Shown in pieces: positions 24,878 to 34,226 of a DNA stretch of 64,000 nucleotides. The notes beneath the pieces were generated by a model. It worked only from the letters and a program-made list of their open reading frames with translations, did not search any database and was not told where the DNA came from. The stretch lies in contig NZ_KB913034.1 of assembly GCF_000384195.1 (NCBI RefSeq), positions 1,796,213 through 1,860,212 of the forward strand, given 5' to 3'. How positions within the stretch are numbered: position 1 is the first letter of the stretch; the number at the start of each line of letters is the position of its first letter. This DNA comes from Allobaculum stercoricanis DSM 13633 (GTDB lineage: Bacteria > Bacillota_I > Bacilli_A > Erysipelotrichales > Erysipelotrichaceae). Both the position numbers and the translations under genes were made by a program.

Positions 24878-26215
24878 CTATTCATTCCAATCTAGATAAA
24901 TCGCAAAAACTCCGGTTTGATCTTGCTTCACACTTTGCAAAGTGTCCCAATTGAGACTGTCATCATAAAGGGCATATTCATTGAGCACCTCACTGGCAAT
25001 CTCTTGCATCCTTTCAAAAACCGCTGGATCAACCACTTTAATGTTTACCCATCTTGAAGAATGATCATTTAATTCCATCCACAACCAATCTCGCGCTTGG
25101 TTTTCTGTCTGGATGACAAGACCATTTCGATAGAACACATTTGCATCCAAAGCATTTTCCTGCGGCAAATCTGGTGCTAACAACAAGCTCACTTCGGCAC
25201 TGCGTAATTGCATCATGTCTTGCCAGGTCAAATTCGTGAATGCCTCTTTCAAACCCGAAAAATCGGCCTGTTCATCGTGATCTAAACTGACTGGATCGTT
25301 ATATGTCACATCCGTGTAATACCAATGACCATCAATTTGAATCGCATTCCATGCATGGCGATAACCTGAATCCCATTGCATGATTTGTTGGGCATTTAAA
25401 GATTGCAGTTGGCTCATTCCTTGTTGATAACCCGCCTTGTCTTCATATGCACTGCCCGTAATCACCACGCAATCCATTCCTAAGCCATCCGCTAAATATT
25501 TATAGGCTAGTGCATAGCCATCGCAAACGGCTTGTCGTTCCACAAGTGCGCCATACAAATTATGCTCATGCGCTGCTTGGGGTTGATACGTGATGGTATC
25601 GACTAAATAATCGTTCATCAACACGGAACATTCATATTCACCACGACCATGCCAATCTTGAATAATCGAATTTCGTAATTGGCGTAGTTGTTCAATGCGT
25701 TGCGGTATCGTTAAACCATCATCATATTCAATGTAGTTTGGATGGAAGACTTTCACTTCTTGGGTCAGGGGTGAGTATTCATAATTTTGTTGATCAGCCA
25801 AAAAGAACAACTCCGGATCCGCTAATTTCAAACGCTGATATAATTCCGAGATTTCATCAAGTTGAATTGGCTGGTTTAACTCGATTTCGCTTTGCCCCGC
25901 TTTCATGCCATCTACAAGTGTTTGAGCGACTTGTTTTTGGGCATCACTTAAATTTCGTATGTAAAGATCGTTTTGATAATCCAATATTCCCACTTGTTTG
26001 GCATCCACTGCAGTAGGCTGGTTTTGCGTTGCTTGTTCAAAACTTACCTGTTCACTGGGAATGATCGCTTCTTGTTGTCCAGAATTTTGATCCAAGAGTG
26101 CGGCAACGAAAGGAATTTTCTTGAAAAACAAGCCAACGCCTACAATAACGAATAATAAGACAAACAAACTGATCCGTTTGACCGTTCGTTTTAACCTTCT
26201 TTTCTTTTTCTTCAT
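24878..26215 (-). CDS. Membrane-anchored transglutaminase-like protein
   Basis: A 445-residue protein with a basic N-terminus and a single transmembrane anchor (about 15-30), then an extracellular part ending in a transglutaminase-like domain. The catalytic triad is visible: Cys231 in QAVCDGYALAYK, His287 in YRHAWNAI and Asp302 in YYTDVTYNDP. Such bacterial domains act as cysteine proteases or cross-linkers at the cell surface. The N-terminal 120 residues hold helices and an acidic Gln-rich linker. It is a single gene with no obvious partner. The activity type is not decided by sequence. Confidence 0.82.
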   Translation of the reverse strand: MKKKKRRLKRTVKRISLFVLLFVIVGVGLFFKKIPFVAALLDQNSGQQEAIIPSEQVSFEQATQNQPTAVDAKQVGILDYQNDLYIRNLSDAQKQVAQTLVDGMKAGQSEIELNQPIQLDEISELYQRLKLADPELFFLADQQNYEYSPLTQEVKVFHPNYIEYDDGLTIPQRIEQLRQLRNSIIQDWHGRGEYECSVLMNDYLVDTITYQPQAAHEHNLYGALVERQAVCDGYALAYKYLADGLGMDCVVITGSAYEDKAGYQQGMSQLQSLNAQQIMQWDSGYRHAWNAIQIDGHWYYTDVTYNDPVSLDHDEQADFSGLKEAFTNLTWQDMMQLRSAEVSLLLAPDLPQENALDANVFYRNGLVIQTENQARDWLWMELNDHSSRWVNIKVVDPAVFERMQEIASEVLNEYALYDDSLNWDTLQSVKQDQTGVFAIYLDWNE

Positions 26216-26344
26216 TGGCTTCTCCTTTCTCTTGCGCGTTTTGACTTTGCGTTATGAATCGTAATGATTTCTTATTTCCATTTTATACGATGATCCAAAT
26301 AAGAGATCCTAAGAATTTTGAATGATTTTCTAAACATCTAAAGC

Positions 26345-26387
26345 CAAAAAAACGCGAAGGATCACAAATAGATCACGCTTCGCGTTT
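26345..26387 (-). terminator. Terminator of the M3 peptidase gene
   Basis: A long stem (AACGCGAAG..GATC/GATC..CTTCGCGTT with one bulge) followed by T-rich sequence on the minus strand, 18 nt after the stop. Confidence 0.8.
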
Positions 26388-26404
26388 TACTTCAATTTCA
26401 ATGC

Positions 26405-28102
26405 TTATTCTTCAACATCGTGTGCTTCAAACCATGCTTTGACATCTTGCATCGTCTGTTTTAAGCATCCTTTTTCAAAAGGAACGATATTTTTAGAAAT
26501 TGTGACGAGTTCTTTAAACGTTTTCGTTCCTCCACATTTAGCCATTGCGACATAATCATCAAAGACTGTTTCATCATGACGTTGCATGCGACTCCAAATC
26601 TGTAAAGCGACGACTTGCGCTAATGTGTAATCGATATAGTAGAACGGCATCATAAAGATGTGCAATTGGCGCATCCACCAGCCACCGCGTTCAAGAACGT
26701 CGATATCTTGGTAGTCTTTTTGTGGTAAGTATTGTTGTTCTAATTCACGCCAACAAGCCATTCGTTGGTCATGATTCCATGTTGGATGATCGTATACTTC
26801 GTGTTGGAAATGATCGACTAAAACACCATACCCTAAAAACTTAACCGCGCCTTCAAGATGTGTGTAATAGTATTTAGCCGTGTCTTCTTCAAAGAACAAT
26901 TCCATCCATGGCCAAGTTAAAAATTCCATTCCCATCGAGTCAATTTCAGCACTTTCATTGGTTGGCCAAACTAAATCATAAGGGAAAGCATTGCGACTCA
27001 ACCACGCTTGAAAGCCATGCCCTGCTTCGTGGGTTAACGTTTCAATATCGGCATTTGTTCCATTGAAATTTGCAAAGATGAAAGGCACACCATAGTCTGG
27101 TAATATTTCACAATATCCGCCGGCTGCTTTTCCTGGTTTCGCATTTAAATCCATCAAGTTTTGATCCACCATGCCTTCAAAGAAAATACCCGTTTGTTCA
27201 GACAATTCTCGATACATCTGCAAAGCGCGACGAACGAGTTCTGGTTCATCATATTTAGGCTGCGGGTTTCCGGATTCAAATGTGATTTTTTCATCCCATG
27301 CTGGTAAAGTTGGACCTTCATATCCATGACGTTTAGCTTGCGCTTGATACAGTTCCATCGCAACTGGAACGACATCTTCGAGTACATTTTGACGATATTG
27401 TTCAACATCATAGCGATCATAATCTAAACGCAACATGCGTAAATAACCAAATGGGGTAAATGTTTCATAGCCCATTTTATTGGCAATCTTGGTGCGCACT
27501 TGCACAAGTTGATCAAAGATGTCCCCAATTTCTTGTTCATGATCGGCAAACCATCCCCAATACGCTTTATGTGCTTGTTTGCGCATATTTCGATCAGGAT
27601 CGGACATATACTTTTCAATGCTCGCTAGCGTATGCACTTCATCATTGAAGTCAATTTGTGCAGATGCGATCACATTTTGATAACGGCTCGCTAGTTTATT
27701 TTCTTCTTGTAAATCTTCAATGATCGCTTCCGACATTACTTTTTGATTAAATTCATGAATCATAAACCAAGTTTTTGGTACATCGTTTTCGAGTTGTTGA
27801 CGATAAGGTGAATTCAAAATCACTTGATCAATCGCATGAATCGCATTATCTACGATTGGGCTGATTACATCAAAATAGTCGCATTCTTGTGTATAAAACT
27901 CATCTCTTGTATCGATGGAATGACGAATGTTAGCGAGTTGCATTTGTGTTTGAAAATGCTTTTCTAGTTCAATGAATTGTTGAAACGTGTTAAAAAATGC
28001 TGCATAGTCTTCTGCCTGTTCGAATTGGTGTAATAACTCTTGCAAACGGGTTAAAACTTCATCTTTATCCGGGCGTTGATATTTAAATTCTAAAAAGTTC
28101 AT
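26405..28102 (-). CDS. M3-family oligoendopeptidase (PepF-like)
   Basis: A 565-residue zinc metallopeptidase of family M3, cytoplasmic, degrading short peptides. The HEAGH motif (358-362) gives two zinc ligands, with the downstream Glu in NESAEIDSMGMEF. The PepF-type tail is present (YIDYTLAQVVALQIW). MNFLEFKYQRP is chosen as start because AAAGGAAACAAG precedes it. It is divergently transcribed from the M32 carboxypeptidase, so two peptide-degrading enzymes share a 166-bp intergenic region. Confidence 0.93.
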   Translation of the reverse strand: MNFLEFKYQRPDKDEVLTRLQELLHQFEQAEDYAAFFNTFQQFIELEKHFQTQMQLANIRHSIDTRDEFYTQECDYFDVISPIVDNAIHAIDQVILNSPYRQQLENDVPKTWFMIHEFNQKVMSEAIIEDLQEENKLASRYQNVIASAQIDFNDEVHTLASIEKYMSDPDRNMRKQAHKAYWGWFADHEQEIGDIFDQLVQVRTKIANKMGYETFTPFGYLRMLRLDYDRYDVEQYRQNVLEDVVPVAMELYQAQAKRHGYEGPTLPAWDEKITFESGNPQPKYDEPELVRRALQMYRELSEQTGIFFEGMVDQNLMDLNAKPGKAAGGYCEILPDYGVPFIFANFNGTNADIETLTHEAGHGFQAWLSRNAFPYDLVWPTNESAEIDSMGMEFLTWPWMELFFEEDTAKYYYTHLEGAVKFLGYGVLVDHFQHEVYDHPTWNHDQRMACWRELEQQYLPQKDYQDIDVLERGGWWMRQLHIFMMPFYYIDYTLAQVVALQIWSRMQRHDETVFDDYVAMAKCGGTKTFKELVTISKNIVPFEKGCLKQTMQDVKAWFEAHDVEE

Positions 28103-28268
28103 CTTGTTTCCTTTCCTCATTTCGATTGTTGTGATCGATCTATTGTTTTTAATGTATCAAATAAATCTTCAAATAGGCCAATTGTATTCTTCGTGTTTGA
28201 CAACTGTGTCGTTTTTTTAAACATTCTTTCGACCACATGATAAAATGAGCCAAATAGGAGGATTAACG

Positions 28269-29774
28269 ATGCCTTTACACTTTGAACCTTTTTATCAAAA
28301 TCTCATCGATACTTTAGCAGCGTATCACCTCGCTTATTCCACGATGGCTACCGATCAATTAACGATCGCTCCTAAAAAAGGGGCACCTCGCGTGAATCAA
28401 GCGTTAGCTTTACTCGCTCGTGCCGCTTTTGAAATCGAAAATGACCCAGAAAACATCGCAAAAATTCGCGATTATGCCCAACGTTTACCGCAAAGCAGTT
28501 TAGAAAAACAAGAAGTTGAATTACGTTTACGTCAAATCGACGATCAAGAAGCAATCCCTGCTGATTTCTATCAAGAACTCATTCAAACTCGCGCCGATTC
28601 TGGGGTTGCTTGGCATGAAGCAAAAGAACAAGCCAACTACAAATTATTCCAACCCCATTTAGAAAAGGTCATTGCGAATACGTTAAAAGCGCAAACGTAT
28701 TCCCCTCGTTATAACGGAACAAACAGCTACGACCTTGCCCTTGACGCCTATGAGGCAGGCATGGATCAAAAACAATATGATGAATTTTTTGCGGTGATCA
28801 AAGAAGAACTCATCCCCTTTATTGCCAAAGTCCAAGCTGCCCAACCCATCGATACGACAAAAATGAACCAAGTCATCGATGCTGAACGCCAAGCAAAATT
28901 TGCGCAAATTGTCATGGATTATTTACAAGCCGATCCCGAACGTGTTTATCTTTCAACGACAGAACATCCTTTCACGGAATTTTTCTCCAACAACGATGTT
29001 CGTATCACGACTCGATATATTGAGGATAACTTCTTAGGCGGAATTCTATCGATCGTTCATGAATACGGCCATGCTTTATACAGCCTCAATGCCAATCCCG
29101 ATTATGATAAAACGATGTTTATCGATGCGATTGGTTCTGGTGCCCATGAAACCCAATCTCGATTCTTGGAAAACCACATTGGTCGCTCCAAAGCGTTTTG
29201 GTCTTATTTATACCCCACCCTCATCGAACATTTTCCAGAATTTAAAGACACAAGTCTTGATGAACTGATCGCAATGATCAATGCCTCGAGCGCCTCTTTA
29301 ATTCGAACAGAAGCCGATGAATTAACTTACCCATTACACATTTTGATTCGTTATGAAATCGAAAAACAAATGGCAAATGGAACGTTAGATTATGATCATC
29401 TACCTCAACTTTGGGCTGACTTATATGAACAATATCTCGGCATTCGCCCAAGCAATGATCAAGAAGGGGTTTTACAAGACATTCATTGGTCTGATGGCGG
29501 AATTGGTTACTTCCCAACTTACGCTTTAGGTTCAGCCTATGCTGCACAACTTTATGAAGCGATGGAAAAAGAATTCGATGTTGATCAGGCACTAGAAAAT
29601 GGACATATTGAAAAAGTAGTCAATTGGTTAAAAGAAAACGTTCAACAATATGGAGCACAAAAAACAATGCGCCAAATCGTTGAAGAAGTTTCTCACAAAC
29701 CATTTGATCCCCATGTTTACACGAACTACCTCAAAAACAAATACACAAAACTGTATCATTTAGAAGAACAATAA
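28269..29774 (+). CDS. M32-family metallocarboxypeptidase
   Basis: A 501-residue carboxypeptidase Taq homologue. It has the HEYGH zinc motif (264-268), the DNFLGGILSIVHEYGHALY context and late ELTYPLHILIRYEIEK and GSAYAAQLYEAM segments typical of M32. It removes C-terminal amino acids from peptides in the cytoplasm. The ATG at 28269 has AGGAGG upstream; an earlier frame extension lacks support. It is one of the few plus-strand genes here and has its own terminator. Confidence 0.95.
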   Translation: MPLHFEPFYQNLIDTLAAYHLAYSTMATDQLTIAPKKGAPRVNQALALLARAAFEIENDPENIAKIRDYAQRLPQSSLEKQEVELRLRQIDDQEAIPADFYQELIQTRADSGVAWHEAKEQANYKLFQPHLEKVIANTLKAQTYSPRYNGTNSYDLALDAYEAGMDQKQYDEFFAVIKEELIPFIAKVQAAQPIDTTKMNQVIDAERQAKFAQIVMDYLQADPERVYLSTTEHPFTEFFSNNDVRITTRYIEDNFLGGILSIVHEYGHALYSLNANPDYDKTMFIDAIGSGAHETQSRFLENHIGRSKAFWSYLYPTLIEHFPEFKDTSLDELIAMINASSASLIRTEADELTYPLHILIRYEIEKQMANGTLDYDHLPQLWADLYEQYLGIRPSNDQEGVLQDIHWSDGGIGYFPTYALGSAYAAQLYEAMEKEFDVDQALENGHIEKVVNWLKENVQQYGAQKTMRQIVEEVSHKPFDPHVYTNYLKNKYTKLYHLEEQ

Positions 29775-29783
29775 CGTGAACGC

Positions 29784-29812
29784 CAAGCAATCCTTTATGG
29801 ATTGCTTTTTTG
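29784..29812 (+). terminator. Terminator of the M32 carboxypeptidase gene
   Basis: AAGCAATCC/GGATTGCTT stem with a 5-nt loop followed by T6, 10 nt after the stop. Confidence 0.85.
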
Positions 29813-29821
29813 TTGGTCCAT

Positions 29822-29857
29822 AAAAAAATCAGCTCTAGAATAAAATCTAGAGCTGAT
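29822..29857 (-). terminator. Terminator of the cytidylate-kinase-like gene
   Basis: ATCAGCTCTAGA/TCTAGAGCTGAT perfect 12-bp stem, followed by T7 on the minus strand. Confidence 0.85.
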
Positions 29858-29896
29858 CGAGGAAATTTATAGAACTAATTCATGAACACAAGTGAA

Positions 29897-30508
29897 TTAG
29901 TCACCATCTGTATTTCTTAATCCTGGAGTGTAGTTTTTAGCTGCTTCCACGATTACATCGACTGCCGTATCAATTGGAATTCTTCCTGTATCGATACAGA
30001 GATCGTAATAGAATGATTTTCCCCATTTACGACTTGTAAAGTATTCGTAGTGGGCTTTACGACGTTTATCTTTATCTTTTAAACGTTTTTCAATTGGGAC
30101 GTCTGTTTCGCCATATTCATTGATAACTCGGTTTTTACGTGCATCATGATTCGCATAAATAAAGCAACTCATTGTATTTGGATCATTTCTTAATAAATAG
30201 TCAGCACAACGACCAACGATAACGCAGTTTCCTTGTTCAGCTAAATTCAAAACAACACGGCTTTGTGCTTCAAAAAGCTGTTCGTTTAAGTTAAAACCAA
30301 AACTACTACTTGTAAAGACAGCAGAGAAACGTCCTTGTTCTTCGCCGTTTTCTTCGATAAATTCTTTGGCAAATCCGGTTTCTGTCGCGATTTTGTCAAC
30401 TAAGTTCCAGTCATAGAAGCTATATCCTAATGCTTCTGCAACTTTGCGCCCAATTGTTCGTCCACCAGAACCAAATTCGCGGGTGATTGTAATTACTTTC
30501 GCGCTCAT
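29897..30508 (-). CDS. Cytidylate kinase-like family protein
   Basis: A 203-residue P-loop protein of the cytidylate-kinase-like family (PF13189 type). REFGSGGRTIGRKVAEALGYSFYD (10-33) carries the GSGG..IG nucleotide loop typical of this branch. VIVGRCADYLLR and RYEYFTSRKWGKSFYYDLCIDTGRI-like segments follow. The family is widespread in gut Bacillota; its substrate is not established and it is distinct from Cmk. It is monocistronic with its own terminator. The 228 bp between it and pyrE hold a terminator and one doubtful 23-codon frame. Confidence 0.8.
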   Translation of the reverse strand: MSAKVITITREFGSGGRTIGRKVAEALGYSFYDWNLVDKIATETGFAKEFIEENGEEQGRFSAVFTSSSFGFNLNEQLFEAQSRVVLNLAEQGNCVIVGRCADYLLRNDPNTMSCFIYANHDARKNRVINEYGETDVPIEKRLKDKDKRRKAHYEYFTSRKWGKSFYYDLCIDTGRIPIDTAVDVIVEAAKNYTPGLRNTDGD

Positions 30509-30694
30509 TATGAACCTCTTTCTAAGAAACCTTTAATCTTTTGGGTAAGGATTATTTTCTATATCCATTATACATGATCCGCACGTGAAGATCGCTATTT
30601 AAGAAAAATTTTACATAGATTTACGAAAGCGTTCTTTCAAAGTGATTGAGAAAATTCCAAACAGAATCAAAAAGAGAGACATTGATCTGTTCTC

Positions 30695-30733
30695 GAAAAA
30701 AAACGGGCTTGGCCATATTCCAAGTCCGTTTTC
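30695..30733 (-). terminator. Terminator of pyrE
   Basis: ACGGGCTTGG/CCAAGTCCGT stem (one G-U pair) with a 7-nt loop and a T-run on the minus strand, just after the stop at 30737. Confidence 0.85.
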
Positions 30734-30736
30734 TTG

Positions 30737-31417
30737 TTAGATGTTGAGTGGTTTATCGCTTGCACCGTATTGTTCGTAATAATGTTTGAGATCTGCTTCA
30801 AGTTTTGCGTCTAACATATCACGTTGACGTAAGCTATCCACGATTTCAGGAACAGAAACAATTGCGGCTGTTGGGAATCCGTATAATTCGCTCACTTCTG
30901 CAAGTGCTGATTTATCGGATTTACCTTTTTCGGCACGGTCTAAAGAAACCATCAAACCTTTGATTTCAACGTTTGCAGCGTTTCTTACTTTTGGTACAGT
31001 TTCTTCCATTGATTTTCCTGATGTTGTCACGTCTTCAATCATGATCACGCGATCTCCATCTTTTAATTTTGTTCCTAAGAAACTTCCTTTATCTGCACCA
31101 TGGTCTTTTTCTTCTTTACGGTCACTGCAGTAGCGGATTTCTTTTCCGAAAAGATCGTAGTAAGCTTCAGCTGTTACAACAGCTAATGGAATTCCTTTAT
31201 AAGCAGGTCCGAATAATACATCGAAATCATCGCCATATTGATCATGGATCGCTTGGGCATAGAATTCTCCTAATTTACGTAATTGTTTACCTGTTTCGTA
31301 TCCACCCGCATTCATGAAGAATGGAGAAATACGTCCAGATTTCAGTGTAAATGTTCCAAATTTTAAAACTCCGCATTCTAGCATGAAGTCAATAAATTCG
31401 TGTTTATAACCGTTCAT
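30737..31417 (-). CDS. pyrE: Orotate phosphoribosyltransferase
   Basis: A 226-residue PyrE that converts orotate and PRPP to OMP. The PRPP-binding motif VIMIEDVTTSGKSMEE (about 124-139) and the RKEEKDHG flexible loop (about 101-108) are intact. It stands apart from the other pyr genes, separated by the secreted DUF5648/peptidase gene, so it needs its own promoter. Length is usual. Confidence 0.96.
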   Translation of the reverse strand: MNGYKHEFIDFMLECGVLKFGTFTLKSGRISPFFMNAGGYETGKQLRKLGEFYAQAIHDQYGDDFDVLFGPAYKGIPLAVVTAEAYYDLFGKEIRYCSDRKEEKDHGADKGSFLGTKLKDGDRVIMIEDVTTSGKSMEETVPKVRNAANVEIKGLMVSLDRAEKGKSDKSALAEVSELYGFPTAAIVSVPEIVDSLRQRDMLDAKLEADLKHYYEQYGASDKPLNI

Positions 31418-31474
31418 TTCGTTTATCCCTCTCTGTTTATTCTTGCATTTCGTTCGTTAAATTTTACCACAAAT

Positions 31475-31591
31475 CTACTCGCTCTTATTCTTTTTTGAGA
31501 TTTCTTCTCGAATCCCCAAGAATACTCCAGCAATTGCGCTGATGACCATCAAGATTGTGATCAAAGTGACAAAAGGTTTTTGATTATTCAT
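31475..31591 (-). CDS. Small single-pass membrane protein (38 residues)
   Basis: The frame MNNQKPFVTLITILMVISAI..SKKNKSE has one hydrophobic helix (about residues 7-28) and a basic tail, the shape of a small membrane protein. AAAGGAAGAAGAG lies just upstream of the ATG. No homologue is recognised. It lies in the gap between pyrE and the DUF5648/peptidase gene, in the same direction as both. Confidence 0.6.
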   Translation of the reverse strand: MNNQKPFVTLITILMVISAIAGVFLGIREEISKKNKSE

Positions 31592-31679
31592 AACTCTTCT
31601 TCCTTTCGCATCGTTGTCTTTATTGTAGCGAATTTTTTAAGGATTCTTGCAGATTTCTCACTTCTTTTTTGGCGCTGAT

Positions 31680-31712
31680 CAAAAAGACTTTCCGCTATGT
31701 GGAAAGTCTTTG
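31680..31712 (-). terminator. Terminator of the DUF5648/peptidase gene
   Basis: AAAGACTTTCC/GGAAAGTCTTT stem with a 7-nt loop on the minus strand, about 20 nt after the stop. Confidence 0.8.
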
Positions 31713-31732
31713 AAATTGTATTGAATTCAGAT

Positions 31733-33400
31733 TTACCATTCAATTTCAACATGGATATCGTCGCGCAAATAGCCCCATGTCAAATTGATTTTTGCTGGTT
31801 CAAATTCCGCATTACATCTCATGATCGTGTCGAGATCAATGGTCCGGTTGTTGTTGACATAAAGAGGATCGTGGACTTGCACATTGCCATTTTCATATCC
31901 ATACAACAAGATTTCATGATAAAATCGCGTATCCGGATTGAGTTGGCTACGGGCATTTAAAGTAAAGCTAACAAATCCTCCGGATTTAAGTACTTTTGTG
32001 ATTTCCATTTGATCTAAATAATCCCCACGAGCTTGTATGCCATAGTGCTCGGCAGCCCACATCACACCATCGCCTTTCGTGCCAATTGGGATACCATTAC
32101 CAAATGTTCCATTAATTTTCCCAACACTCTTTAAGGCATAGGCGATATCTAAAGGCGAGTAAGGACGATTGTTGATTCCTTCATATGCCATTGCTAGAAC
32201 AGTTGGCACACAACCGATATGTCTAAATGTCGTATCGCCAAACCAAACATTTCCCCAACGCGGATCTGTTTGGAAATAGTGCGGAACATTATAGACTTGC
32301 GTGCGAATGACAACACCATGATTGTCAGTGGTGTATACAACATTATTAACTCGAACATCGCCACGAACGGGATTGCCAGCTTTGTCATACATCCGCATCG
32401 TTCCGCTTTTATCGATTTTTGCGATTACATTGCTTGCTGCTTGATCACCAAATACGGAATCTGAGCTGTTATAGATTAAATACCCACTCGTATGATCGAA
32501 AATAAAAGATTTGTTGCCAATTTTTTGACTTCCATATAACGCTTTGCCTTGGTCACCATAATAGCGAGCCTGTTCGCTATTTGGCACTTTAACAAAGGCA
32601 TTTTTAATTTTTCGCTTGGTGGTGGAATCAAAGTAATACCAATCCCCATCGTAATAAGCTTCTCCATAAGAAGGAGTACCTGTTTCGTCATACCAAATGT
32701 CTTGACCATATTCATTGACGATCATATTCACTTTCGGAACATAGAAACTTAATCCTTCTTGTTTCCAACCCATGTTGGCTAATGCGTTGTACTCATTATC
32801 CGATCGGGAAAAATGGTGGGCACCGGCCGCTGTGGCATTGGGGTTATAAGCCCGATAAATCGGTTTTCCTTCTGTTCCTTTTTGCGCATACCAACCGATT
32901 CCTTCTAACACCCAACCGAGCTGGATTAATACGTTTTTCTCATTTTCTTCTCTCGTATAGTGATGGTCTTGCGCATTGGGGTTATATAAACGATAGACCG
33001 GTTCAGCGAGGGGATCATCGGCTTTTAAAGAATACCAAGAGACTTTTTCATCGATCCATCCCCCACGGATTAATGCTTTTCTTTCGTTTTCATCTCTTGT
33101 ATAAAAGTGTTCCGATGTACGCAGGTTATATAAACGGAAAACACGCTCATACTTTGCGGATATTTCGCTATATGCTTTTGGTTCTGTAGAATGGAACGTA
33201 ATATTTTCAAATAATTTATCGCTCTTTTCTTGGAAATAGTTGGATTCATCAATAAAATCATCAAAATCCCATTCATTCATATCTGGAATGTTTTCTACAT
33301 ACTGACCTTTTGAAGCTTCTATGTTTTCTTGTGCCATCAGTGGCATCGTTTGGGATAAACACATCGCAATAGCCAATAAGCTTGTCGCCATTTTTTTCAT
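31733..33400 (-). CDS. Secreted DUF5648-repeat protein with C39-like cysteine peptidase domain
   Basis: A 555-residue exported protein. The order is signal peptide (1-23), three DUF5648-type repeats (86-221, e.g. VFRLYN..SEHFYTRDENE), a region resembling glucan/choline-binding repeats (WYDETGTPSYGEAYYDGDWYYF, 235-345) and a C-terminal C39_2-type peptidase. Catalytic residues are Cys397 in GCVPT, His495 in FYHEILLYGY and Asp511 in HDP. It likely binds the envelope and cleaves peptides or peptidoglycan bridges. The start at MKKMATS is chosen for GAAAGGAG upstream and because it opens the signal peptide. It shares the repeats with the 23412-24716 protein. Confidence 0.82.
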   Translation of the reverse strand: MKKMATSLLAIAMCLSQTMPLMAQENIEASKGQYVENIPDMNEWDFDDFIDESNYFQEKSDKLFENITFHSTEPKAYSEISAKYERVFRLYNLRTSEHFYTRDENERKALIRGGWIDEKVSWYSLKADDPLAEPVYRLYNPNAQDHHYTREENEKNVLIQLGWVLEGIGWYAQKGTEGKPIYRAYNPNATAAGAHHFSRSDNEYNALANMGWKQEGLSFYVPKVNMIVNEYGQDIWYDETGTPSYGEAYYDGDWYYFDSTTKRKIKNAFVKVPNSEQARYYGDQGKALYGSQKIGNKSFIFDHTSGYLIYNSSDSVFGDQAASNVIAKIDKSGTMRMYDKAGNPVRGDVRVNNVVYTTDNHGVVIRTQVYNVPHYFQTDPRWGNVWFGDTTFRHIGCVPTVLAMAYEGINNRPYSPLDIAYALKSVGKINGTFGNGIPIGTKGDGVMWAAEHYGIQARGDYLDQMEITKVLKSGGFVSFTLNARSQLNPDTRFYHEILLYGYENGNVQVHDPLYVNNNRTIDLDTIMRCNAEFEPAKINLTWGYLRDDIHVEIEW

Positions 33401-33591
33401 GTTTTGGCTCCTTTCTTTAACATCCAATCCAATGATTCGATTCAAAAATTAAATCATATGTGTATTTTACACATAAAGAAGAAAGTCTCTTAAAATATTT
33501 ATTTCAATTTTTTCGATCTTTTCTATTTTTAAATATTTTTTCTTTTGATGAAACAGTTCTTTCAAGCAAATCTTACTCTTAGTATACGTAA

Positions 33592-33628
33592 GAAAAAAAA
33601 GAGAAACGTGTATCAACATTTCTCTTTT
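33592..33628 (-). terminator. Terminator after the pyrF-FNT unit
   Basis: AAAGAGAAA/TTTCTCTTT stem with a 12-nt loop followed by a long T-run on the minus strand, about 20 nt after the stop at 33646. Confidence 0.75.
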
Positions 33629-33645
33629 CCTTCATCAATTTTCAT

Positions 33646-34218
33646 TTAGCGTTTTACATGGAGATCAAATTGTGGATGATCGAGTAACATTAAGCGACAA
33701 ATCACTGCGCCTACTGCATTTCCCAAAACAATCCACACTAAATTCCAACTCCAAACCCAAGCTAAGCCCATATAAGCCAAATCTGCAATCGAGTGTTCAA
33801 ATCCACATAGGATAAACACTGTGACGCATAAAAAGCATCCTGCTTTAAAGCCTTTCGACCAACTATAGACGGCTAAAAACATTAAGACCCCACAAAAGCA
33901 ACCGTTAATGAATGCCATGTACCAAGGTAATGCCGCTTTTGCTTGAGCGATCGTTGTTGCTGCTTCAATAATGCCAGTATTCCAACGAAGCAAGCCACAA
34001 ACGACTAAAGCCCCAATGGTATTTCCAGCAAGAATTTTCAGGTAAGGTAAATCTTTTTGACCAAACCAGCCGATTTTCCCAGTGAATAAATCCAGTTCAA
34101 ATAGGCAAACAAAACACAACGCAAATCCGAATAAAATTGCACCTAATGGCTTATCTGCTTTGACAAACAAATAAGACGCCATCGCAATTAAACCGCCAGC
34201 GCTAATTGATTTTTTCAT
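33646..34218 (-). CDS. Compact FNT-family (formate/nitrite transporter) channel
   Basis: A 190-residue integral membrane protein with about six hydrophobic segments. It starts ISAGGLIAMASYLF, has DLFTG (43-47) and the central GFEHSIADL motif (139-147) with the conserved His142 that lines FNT pores. It is far shorter than FocA or NirC (about 250-285), mainly through short loops and termini. FNT channels move small monovalent anions such as formate, nitrite or hydrosulfide. Its start lies nine bases after pyrF, so it is co-expressed with pyrimidine synthesis. The substrate is not known. Confidence 0.8.
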   Translation of the reverse strand: MKKSISAGGLIAMASYLFVKADKPLGAILFGFALCFVCLFELDLFTGKIGWFGQKDLPYLKILAGNTIGALVVCGLLRWNTGIIEAATTIAQAKAALPWYMAFINGCFCGVLMFLAVYSWSKGFKAGCFLCVTVFILCGFEHSIADLAYMGLAWVWSWNLVWIVLGNAVGAVICRLMLLDHPQFDLHVKR

Positions 34219-34226
34219 AGGTTTCC

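Noticed and set aside
30611-30682. 23-codon hydrophobic frame upstream of the cytidylate-kinase-like gene
   Set aside because: Weak ribosome site and very short. Hydrophobicity alone is poor evidence.
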